The notes beneath the pieces were generated by a model. It was given only the letters and a program-made list of their open reading frames with translations. It ran no database searches and was not told the DNA's origin. Below are positions 57,742-64,000 of a stretch of DNA of 64,000 nucleotides, one piece after another. The stretch comes from JADGRF01 sp036382515 (GTDB lineage: Bacteria; Myxococcota_A; Polyangia; Polyangiales; JAFGIB01). The stretch lies in contig DASVHQ010000119.1 of NCBI GenBank assembly GCA_036382515.1, positions 4,463 through 68,462 on the forward strand, in the 5' to 3' direction. Both the position numbers and the translations under genes were made by a program. Position 1 is the first letter of the stretch. Every line of letters begins with the position of its first letter.

Positions 57742-58461
57742 AGACCCCCCTTTTGTGAGGACCGCCTCGGGACGGTTAACTTCGTCCGGCCGAAGCGAGG
57801 GGGCGGCGGCCATGAAGGCCAGCACGTTCAGGGGTTTGGCCTTGATCGCGATCCGGTCCGTGTGGACCACGATCTCCTCGACCAAGAAGTTCAGTGAACA
57901 ACTTGTCGGCCAGGTGATCGAGCACAAGGCGATCGAGGACGTTCACACGGAGGCGCTTCCCCTTGCACTTGCTCTTGCCGATCCGGGTGAAGGTTCGGCA
58001 GTTGTAGTACGCATGAGGGTGTTCGCCTGCGAAGACCTTGCCCGACGTTTCCTTGGTGAAGCTCGCCCCGCAGTGCCCGCACTTGATGAGACCCGCCAAC
58101 AAGAGCGGGCTCGACGGCGTACGACCGGGGGTTGTCTTGGGGTTGCGGCGTTCGCGGATCGTCTGAGCGAGATCAAAAACGTCACGCTCTACGAATCCTT
58201 CGACTTCGAGCGGTATCCACTCGCTCCGAGCCCGAGGCTTCTTGCCCGCCGTGTCCCACGTGCCCCAGTAGTAGGTGCCAGCGCCAGCTTCCTCCTCGAT
58301 CACCCGGAGCACGTCATCCTTGGTCCAAGCACCGCCACGGTACTCGATGCCTCGCCGGTTCAGCTCGGCCGCGACAGCCTTCGCTCCCCTCCCATCAACC
58401 CACAGGCCGAAGAGCATTCGGCTCTCCGCGAGAAGGCCGTCAAGATCGAACCCTGGATCCC
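57727..58461 (-). pseudogene. Large serine recombinase remnant, truncated and frameshifted
   Basis: The preserved part is the recombinase domain (RRRDPGFDLDGLLAESRMLF, GAKAVAAELNRRGIEYRGG) and the zinc-ribbon domain (LLLAGLIKCGHCGASFTKET, then YYNCRTF and a closing Cys). The N-terminal catalytic Ser domain is missing. Near 57880-57890 the frame breaks; the other frame continues NFLVEEIVVHTDRIAIKAKP to a TAG stop that lies within the tRNA-Asn 3' arm. The frame has no good start between the XRE stop at 58461 and an ATG at 58417. This is a relic of an integrated element. Confidence 0.82.
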
Positions 58462-58778
58462 TACGCCGCCTTGACCTCGACCTTCAACTTCACACCGGCA
58501 GCGTCCAGCTCACCCTGTACTGCAAGCTTCACGAATTGACTCTCCGAGTACCCAAGCAGCTTGGCCCACTTGGAAGCCCGCTCCACGCTCACGTTCCTGC
58601 GGCCCTTCTCGATGTCGCACAGGTTGGCCCGTGAAACGCCGAGCTTCTTGGCGAAGACTTCCAGGGTGATGTGCTCCCCCTCTCGGATGGCGCTCAAGTA
58701 CGAACCGAACGTCAACGGCCCGACCATAGCCTCCAAGGCCGAGCGGGCATCCACAGTCTTCTTGCGGCTTGTCTTCAT
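58461..58778 (-). CDS. XRE-family helix-turn-helix protein (antitoxin-like)
   Basis: A 105-residue protein with a Cro/C1-type helix-turn-helix at about 38-80 (HITLEVFAKKLGVSRANLCD, then EKGRRNVSVERASKWAKLLG). The size and layout resemble HigA-like antitoxins and phage-type repressors. TGAGGCAAGCC precedes ATG 58778. Only about 75 bases separate it from the next gene, so a toxin partner is absent; a short open frame there ends in RGGVVWIEDINQNEN and could be the tail of one. It overlaps the frame of the recombinase remnant. Confidence 0.8.
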   Translation of the reverse strand: MKTSRKKTVDARSALEAMVGPLTFGSYLSAIREGEHITLEVFAKKLGVSRANLCDIEKGRRNVSVERASKWAKLLGYSESQFVKLAVQGELDAAGVKLKVEVKAA

Positions 58779-58854
58779 GGCTTGCCTCAGTTGTTCTCGT
58801 TCTGGTTGATATCTTCGATCCACACGACGCCGCCACGCTCGCCGCCACGGCGCT

Positions 58855-60069
58855 TCAGCCGGCGACCAGCGTGATGGTCGCAATCTCGGCCGGTGCGAGC
58901 ACGCGCATGGGCGGTCCCCAGAAACCCGTGCCTCGGCTGACGTAGATCTGGGTGTCGGCCTGCCGGTGCAGCCCCGCGAGGTACGGCTGGGCCAGCATGA
59001 CCAGCGCGCCGAACGGCTGGATCTGCCCACCATGCGTGTGGCCCGACAGCTGCAATCCTGCACCGACCTCGACGGCCTGCGCGATCTGGACCGGCTGATG
59101 CGCGAGCACGACGAGCTCACGCTCCGGGTCGCGACCCTTCGCCGCCAGCTGCATGTTGGGCGCGATCGCGGGGTAGCGGGTGGCGTGGTGATCGGGTACT
59201 CCGAGCAGGTCGAAGCTCGCGCCCCCGGGGCCGCTGTCGCCGATCGCTACCCGTTCGTTCATGAGCACCGGGATGCCGAGCTGCTCCAGAAACACCACCC
59301 ACGGATCGCAGCCCGAGTAGTACTCGTGGTTGCCGGTGACGAAGTAGGTGCCGTGGCGCGCACGCAGCTTGGACAAGAGCCCGATCTCGTGGCCGAGGAC
59401 CGCGACCGAGCCGTCGACCAGATCGCCCGTGATCACGATGAGGTCGGGTTTCAGCCGCAGCGTCGTCTCGATCACCGCGCGCAGGAAGCGCTCGCCGAGC
59501 ATGGGTCCGATGTGCACGTCGGAGATCTGCGCGATGCGAAAGCCATCGAGGGCTCGGGGCAGTCGGGCAAGCCGCACCGGTACCTCGGGCGTGGTGATCT
59601 CGCCCAGGCCCGCATGGATGCCGAAGCCCGCCGTGGACACGGCCGCCAGGCTGCTGGCGGAGGCCAGCGCACGCGCCACGAACACGCGGCGGCTGAGGGC
59701 TTCGTGCGGGCTGGCCTGCTCTGCGTTCGTTGCTGCTTGGCTGCCTGCTCGCAGGCGTTGTAGCCACGAGAGCCACTGGCCCGGCGCGTTCACGAGGGCC
59801 CGCAGCGAGTCGCGAGCGCCGAAGATCACGACCAGGTAGAACAGGCAGCCGAGCCAGCCGTACGCGATCCGCGAAGGCCACAGCGCGAGCACGCGCTGTC
59901 CGCGTATGCCCAACGTGAAGGCCGCTGGGATCGACAGCGCCAGCGCGGCGATGAACGTCCAGGCGGAGCGTCGCAGGCGCACCGGTAGGCGCGTGTCATG
60001 GAACAGCCGCCTGCCCACGTAGTAGTGCAAGAGGCCGAGAACGCTGCAGAAGACTGCGAAGAAAATCAT
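58855..60069 (-). CDS. Membrane-anchored metallophosphoesterase (YkuE-like)
   Basis: A 404-residue protein. Residues 1-110 contain three to four membrane segments, followed by a Ser/Ala-rich segment with a RRVFVARALASASSLAAV TAT-like stretch. The calcineurin-type phosphoesterase domain (about 155-404) shows all dimetal motifs: ISDVHIGP, ITGDLVDG, GNHEYY, LAHQP and LSGHTHGGQ. YkuE-type enzymes act on lipid-linked phosphates. ATG 60069 starts the first membrane helix. Its stop marks one side of the tRNA-Asn scar; the other neighbour is the large divergent lipoprotein gene. Confidence 0.87.
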   Translation of the reverse strand: MIFFAVFCSVLGLLHYYVGRRLFHDTRLPVRLRRSAWTFIAALALSIPAAFTLGIRGQRVLALWPSRIAYGWLGCLFYLVVIFGARDSLRALVNAPGQWLSWLQRLRAGSQAATNAEQASPHEALSRRVFVARALASASSLAAVSTAGFGIHAGLGEITTPEVPVRLARLPRALDGFRIAQISDVHIGPMLGERFLRAVIETTLRLKPDLIVITGDLVDGSVAVLGHEIGLLSKLRARHGTYFVTGNHEYYSGCDPWVVFLEQLGIPVLMNERVAIGDSGPGGASFDLLGVPDHHATRYPAIAPNMQLAAKGRDPERELVVLAHQPVQIAQAVEVGAGLQLSGHTHGGQIQPFGALVMLAQPYLAGLHRQADTQIYVSRGTGFWGPPMRVLAPAEIATITLVAG

Positions 60070-60217
60070 GTGCGAGCCCGCGTTGCGGTGTGCCTGATTG
60101 TGTGGCGGACGGCGGCGCCCGCAAGGGGTGTTTGGCGGTCCGTCTGCGGCGTACCGGGCTGCGGTAGCGGTTTTCGACGAACCTGATATGGTTGCGCGAT
60201 TGCGGGGCGAGGTTTCG

Positions 60218-62527
60218 ATGCTGAAGGTCTGGCCGGGCTTTTCAGGGGCACGGCGCGCGGCGCCGATACTGTGCGCGGCACTGCTCGCGCTCGTGGGCTG
60301 CTCCAGCGGCACGTCGGCGGCGCGCGCTCGCCAGGGTGCAGCCGGAGCCGGCAGCGACGCAGGCGCAGGCGGTGGCAAGCCCACGACCGACGCAGGCACG
60401 ACGAGCGCAGGCGCGGACGGCTCGATCACGACGCCTGTTGCCGGCGCTCTGACGATCACGCCCAAGGACTCCGTGCTCAAGGTGGTCAACGGCAAGGCTC
60501 AGAGCCTCGACTTCACGGCCAAGATCGGTGCGGCGCTCGCGAATCCGGTGTGGTCGATCACGCGCGCCGAGATCGGGACCATCGACGCACACACCGGCCA
60601 CTTCGTCACGGGCAGTGTCGGAGGGCAGGCGATCATCACGGCGGACACGGGCAAGCTCAAAGCCAGCACCACGATCACGGTGATCTTAGTGGTCTCGCAG
60701 AACGGCACGAGTGGGTCCGGTACATGTGCCGCTGGCGGCTGCGGCGGCGTGGGCGGCGAGGGCACGGGGCCGGCCGCGAGCGCTGCGGCGAAGACAGCCC
60801 TGGATGGCACGGCGACCGCCAACCCCGCGTTGGTGTGGCTCTATCCTTACGATCAAACCGTCTGGCCGCTGGGTCTGCTCGCGCCACTTTTGCAATGGGA
60901 CTTCGATCCCACGCTGCCGGCCGACGCGATCAAGCTCGAGCTCGAGAGCCAGTATTACTCGTACAAGGGGTACTTTGCTCGGCCGACCAAGCTCGCGGCG
61001 GGCACGCCGTTCGTGCGCCATCCCATTCCCCAGGACATCTGGGACGCCGCCACGCGTTCGTCGGCGCGGGCCGTGGTGAGGGTGAAGCTCACGCTGTTTG
61101 CCGGTGGCAAGGCGTACGGGCCGATCCAGCAGACGTGGCCGATTGCGGGCGCATCGCTCAAGGGCACCGTCTACTATCAGTCGTACGGTACCGCGCTCGC
61201 GAAGAACCACACGGGGGCCATCGGTGGCGATGGCAAGTTCGGCGGCGCGACGCTGGCGATCCAGGGCGGGTCCACCGCGCCCACGCTCGTGGCTGGTCGC
61301 GACGGTGACGATAGCAAGTGCCGCGTGTGTCACACGGTTTCGGCCGACGGCTCGCGCATGATCGTGCAGCACGGCGACGACTACTCGGCCAGCTCATCGT
61401 ATGCGCTGAACGTCGTGGGCTATCCGGAGACTGCATACGCCGCAACCGGGGTGATGGGCTGGGCCGGGCTGTCGCCGGACGGCACGATCGCGCTCGGCGA
61501 GGCCGGTCCGTTGTCGGGCAATGCCAACAGCGCTCTGCTCGATGCCAATTCGGGGATGCAGCTGACGAGCACGGGCTTGTCGACCTTCGTCACGAAGGCC
61601 GCGATGCCGACCTTTTCTCCGGACGGAACGCAGGTCGCGTTCGCTTTCTACGCCGGGTCAGGCGACGCGACTGTCGGGGCTGGCGATCCGACCAAGCTCG
61701 TCGTGATGGACTTCGCGGCCAAGACCAGGGCCTTCAGCAACCCGCGCCTGGCGTATCAAGCTGTCGGTGGCGCACTGCCCGGCTGGCCGAGCTTCATGCC
61801 CACCGGTGATCGCCTCGTGTTCCAGCTGCAGACGCTGCCAAACCTGTTCAATGCATACTTCGCCACGCGCTATGGGGCTCGTGGCGAGCTGTGGTGGGCG
61901 GACCTGAAGACGCTCAAGGCCTACCCGCTCGATCGCGCCAACGGCAAGCTCGGCGGCAAGGTGTATCTGCCCACCGGTGCCAATGGACACGGCCTCGACA
62001 ACGAGCTGCAATACGAGCCCACCGTGAGCCCGATCGTCTCGGGTGGCTACGCATGGGTGGTGTTCACCAGCCGCCGCATGTACGGCAACGTCGCGACCAT
62101 CGATCCGACCTGGAGCGATCCGCGCGAGCACGACCTCACGCAGACTGCGACCCCCAAGAAGCTATGGGTCGCAGCGCTCGACATCCCGGGCAACGCGGCC
62201 GAGCTGCAGACCCAGGGCAACGACCCGAGCCACCCGGCGTTCTATCTCCCCGCACAGGAGCTGCTGGCCGGCAACAGCCGTGGCTACTGGGTGCCCGAAC
62301 CCTGTCGTACGGACGGTGCGGGTTGCGAGAGCGGCGATCAATGCTGCGGTGGCTACTGCGCGGCCGATGCCAAGCTCAAGAAGAACGTGTGCGGCGGCAA
62401 GCCTGCGAGCTGCGCTGCGGAATACGATCGCTGCAGCACCACGGCCGACTGTTGCGCGGGCCAGTCTCCGTCTCACGGCACGCTCGTGTGCATCGCGGGC
62501 CGCTGTGCGATCTCCAACCCCACCTGA
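60218..62527 (+). CDS. Large lipoprotein: Ig-like region, CxxCH haem site, beta-propeller, Cys-knot tail
   Basis: A 769-residue exported protein. LLALVGCSS is the lipobox, followed by a Gly/Ala/Ser/Thr linker. Residues about 85-165 form an Ig-like repeat (ITPKDSVLKVVNGKAQSLDF). DDSKCRVCHTVSADG holds a cytochrome-c type CxxCH near residue 370. Several blades resemble TolB/PD40 (GLSPDGTIALGEAG, MPTFSPDGTQVAF). The last about 70 residues have 14 cysteines (CRTDGAGCESGDQCCGGYCA, CSTTADCCAG). I favour ATG 60218 because GGCGAGG lies eight bases upstream; an ATG at 60188 is also in frame. Confidence 0.8.
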   Translation: MLKVWPGFSGARRAAPILCAALLALVGCSSGTSAARARQGAAGAGSDAGAGGGKPTTDAGTTSAGADGSITTPVAGALTITPKDSVLKVVNGKAQSLDFTAKIGAALANPVWSITRAEIGTIDAHTGHFVTGSVGGQAIITADTGKLKASTTITVILVVSQNGTSGSGTCAAGGCGGVGGEGTGPAASAAAKTALDGTATANPALVWLYPYDQTVWPLGLLAPLLQWDFDPTLPADAIKLELESQYYSYKGYFARPTKLAAGTPFVRHPIPQDIWDAATRSSARAVVRVKLTLFAGGKAYGPIQQTWPIAGASLKGTVYYQSYGTALAKNHTGAIGGDGKFGGATLAIQGGSTAPTLVAGRDGDDSKCRVCHTVSADGSRMIVQHGDDYSASSSYALNVVGYPETAYAATGVMGWAGLSPDGTIALGEAGPLSGNANSALLDANSGMQLTSTGLSTFVTKAAMPTFSPDGTQVAFAFYAGSGDATVGAGDPTKLVVMDFAAKTRAFSNPRLAYQAVGGALPGWPSFMPTGDRLVFQLQTLPNLFNAYFATRYGARGELWWADLKTLKAYPLDRANGKLGGKVYLPTGANGHGLDNELQYEPTVSPIVSGGYAWVVFTSRRMYGNVATIDPTWSDPREHDLTQTATPKKLWVAALDIPGNAAELQTQGNDPSHPAFYLPAQELLAGNSRGYWVPEPCRTDGAGCESGDQCCGGYCAADAKLKKNVCGGKPASCAAEYDRCSTTADCCAGQSPSHGTLVCIAGRCAISNPT

Positions 62528-62539
62528 CCGGGCTCCACG

Positions 62540-62785
62540 ATGAAAGTGCTGCTGATGGCGGCGGTGGCTCTGGTCCTTGCCGGGTGCGGCGAGCACGTCG
62601 CCGAGCGGGCCGGTAGCTCGATCCAAGCGCTCGGGCTCGAGCCGGTGTTCGTCGTAGACGAGGAAGAACACGGTGCTCGGCCAGTTCGGGCTCGCCATCA
62701 CGCTGGCGATGGCATCGGCCACGAAGCGCTGGCCGAGCTGCAGGTCGGAAGGCGGGTGCTCGTCGGTGCCGAGCGCGGTCGGTGA
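62540..62785 (+). pseudogene. 5' fragment of a lipoprotein gene, fused to inverted phosphoesterase remnant
   Basis: MKVLLMAAVALVLAGCGEHV is a textbook lipoprotein signal with lipobox LAGC, starting 12 bases after the preceding stop. After about 35 codons the frame passes into DNA that is the antisense of the phosphoesterase remnant (YDEH region at 62645), so the later residues are not native. The gene was therefore truncated when the two sequences were joined. An 81-residue product could still be made. Confidence 0.5.
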
Positions 62786-63227
62786 ACGGCAGGTCGTGCT
62801 CGTCGTAGTAGCCCAGAGCGCGCTCGCCACCGGGGTTGCTGGCGATGACGAAGCCATCCATCGCACCGTTGTCGTACTGCAGGTGCACTTGGTTCCAGCC
62901 GTGCTCCGCGTTGCGGCTGCAAAACGTCGTCGCGTGATGAATCGCCACACGCTTGTTCGAGTTGCTCGACGCCGGGGTGTCGAAGGACAGAGGTGCGACG
63001 TCGGCCAGCGGTTGACCATACTGGGGCAGACGCTGGAAGTACTCATCGAACGAGTGGTTCTCCTGCATCACGATCACGAAGTGATCGATCGGGACCTGCG
63101 TGCCGTGGGGCTTCGTCGGTCCGAGTGTTTGCGCCGGCAGCGCGTCCGCACCGAACACGCAGCCATCGCGGCGCGCGGGGTGGTCGTCCCCGCAGTCACA
63201 GGCCGAGAGCAGCAGCAACGCGGCCAA
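62645..63227 (-). pseudogene. Phospholipase C / acid phosphatase-like gene, internal deletion and truncated ends
   Basis: The N-terminal half reads VPIDHFVIVMQENHSFDEYF and later GALGYYDEHDLPF, the hallmarks of the bacterial PLC/AcpA (phosphoesterase) family with the metal-binding Glu-Asn. At 62771-62786 the frame changes and homology jumps to GTDEHPPSDLQLGQRFVADA and STVFFLVYDEH, skipping about 150 residues of the family. It then stops matching at 62645. The start is also cropped: a stop lies six codons before LLLLSACDC, and only a TTG begins it. The gene cannot be functional as read. Confidence 0.8.
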
Positions 63228-63345
63228 CGGCTGGTAGGCCTACAGAAGCCTCGATTGTTCCCAGGCTGAAACGATGTTTTCGCGACCTGCCCCCTGGTTT
63301 CGGTCGCAACAAGCCACATAGTGCTTGTCACCAAGGAGACTCACG

Positions 63346-63951
63346 ATGAACTTCACAACCACGAAACTCTTCACGGCAGCCCTCTTGCTCGGTCTGGCGT
63401 TGACTAGCACGGTCTTCGCCAGCGATTGGGACGTCGACCCGTCCCATACCACGGCGCAGTTCAGCGTGCGCCACATGATGGTCACGACCGTACGCGGTCA
63501 GTTCGACAAGGTCACGGGCAGCGCGGTCCTCGACGACAAGGACCTGGCCCATTCCTCGGTCGAGCTCAAGATCGACGCGCGAAGCATCAACACGCGCGAG
63601 CCCAAGCGTGACGCGCACCTGCGCTCGCCCGACTTCTTCGATGTCGACAAGACGCCGGACATCCTCTTCAAGTCCACGAAGGTCGAGAAGGCCGGCAAGA
63701 ACAAGTTCAAGGTGACCGGCGAGCTGACGATGCATGGGGTGACGCACCCGGTGGTGCTGCAAGTCGAGATCACCGAGCCAGTGAAGAACCCCTGGGGCAT
63801 GACGGTGCGCGGCGTGTCGGCCAGCGGCAAGCTCAACCGCAAGGAATGGGGTCTCACCTGGAACAAGGCCCTTGATGCCGGCGGTCTGTTGGTGGGTGAA
63901 GAGGTGCAGCTGCAGATCGATACGGAGCTGCAGCTCAAGGCGGCCAAGTAG
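63346..63951 (+). CDS. YceI-family periplasmic lipocalin-like protein
   Basis: A 201-residue exported protein. A signal peptide ends near STVFASDWDVDPSHTTAQFS, and the rest is a YceI beta-barrel (SVRHMMVTTVRGQFDKVTGS, HLRSPDFFDVDKTPDILFKS, ELTMHGVTHPVVL). YceI members bind polyisoprenoid chains in the periplasm; some act in stress. AAGGAGACTCACG precedes the ATG. It is well conserved with no sign of damage, in contrast to the wrecked phosphoesterase gene beside it. Confidence 0.95.
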   Translation: MNFTTTKLFTAALLLGLALTSTVFASDWDVDPSHTTAQFSVRHMMVTTVRGQFDKVTGSAVLDDKDLAHSSVELKIDARSINTREPKRDAHLRSPDFFDVDKTPDILFKSTKVEKAGKNKFKVTGELTMHGVTHPVVLQVEITEPVKNPWGMTVRGVSASGKLNRKEWGLTWNKALDAGGLLVGEEVQLQIDTELQLKAAK

Positions 63952-64000
63952 CTCGCACGGCCGCTGCACGACCGAACACGAGGCCACGCGCTGATTTGGG

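Noticed and set aside
57741..60069. A second copy of the tRNA-Asn 3' end marking the far attachment site
   Set aside because: No repeat of the tRNA 3' sequence was found downstream, so the element's other border cannot be fixed.
1..64000. CRISPR arrays, intact transposases and rRNA genes
   Set aside because: None seen; the only mobile-element sequence is the recombinase remnant at tRNA-Asn.

Overview
The window is GC-rich bacterial chromosome and reads as a member of the Myxococcota, most likely class Polyangia. That placement is an inference. It rests on a CdnL/CarD-type regulator, several FHA proteins with zinc ribbons, a myxobacterial-type PilZ protein, a small ribbon-helix-helix protein, a lysine/alanine histone H1-like protein, and many lipoproteins with Gly/Ser/Ala-rich linkers or Cys-rich tails. 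Genes are dense and often joined by ATGA or GTGA overlaps. No prophage, CRISPR array, rRNA or intact insertion sequence was seen.

Layout. 1-3.2 kb, leftward: a two-gene YeeE/YedE transporter, a small Cys-rich protein, then yacG-hemE-hemH. 3.2-6.5 kb, rightward: the translation block rpsB-tsf-pyrH-frr. 6.5-14.3 kb: an outer-membrane protease-like protein with propeller and barrel, an FHA-PATAN protein and two large divergent membrane proteins. 14.3-20.1 kb, leftward: RNase E/G, PilZ and a broken FrnE-type DsbA gene, then a membrane protein, CarD, Ppx/GppA and an OmpA lipoprotein. 20.1-30 kb: an H1-like gene with a 10-A slippery tract, an RqcH/NFACT-type protein with a DUF72-like partner, two tandem zinc-ribbon/FHA genes, two copies of an intergenic repeat, an alpha/beta hydrolase, an RHH protein, an S41 protease and a zinc-ribbon membrane protein.

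30-39.6 kb, rightward: a partial complex I operon, nuoEFJKLMN, with a PKD-like extension on NuoL, ending in a secreted accessory protein. The quinone-side and connecting subunits (A-D, G, H, I) are not in the window. 39.7-46.8 kb: a LuxR-type regulator, a radical SAM/B12 protein, a 145-bp inverted-repeat element, lepB-miaE, a SUMF1-like lipoprotein, tsaB and a YajQ protein. 47-57.1 kb: a degenerate glycogen-synthase homologue, an epimerase, purE, a double-parvulin lipoprotein, a Cys-rich lipoprotein, a histidine phosphatase, an isoprenoid-synthase-like gene translationally joined to ribBA and ribD, and a methyltransferase.

57.2-58.8 kb is a scar at tRNA-Asn, with a truncated reductase, a truncated and frameshifted large serine recombinase and an orphan XRE regulator. 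58.8-64 kb carries a metallophosphoesterase, a large CxxCH-bearing propeller lipoprotein, the wreck of a phospholipase C/acid phosphatase gene and a YceI protein.

The points most worth a second look are the A10 frameshift in the H1-like gene, the 145-bp inverted repeat, the dispersed intergenic repeat, the NuoL extension in a split complex I operon, the catalytically stripped GlgA homologue, and the number of genes with internal deletions.
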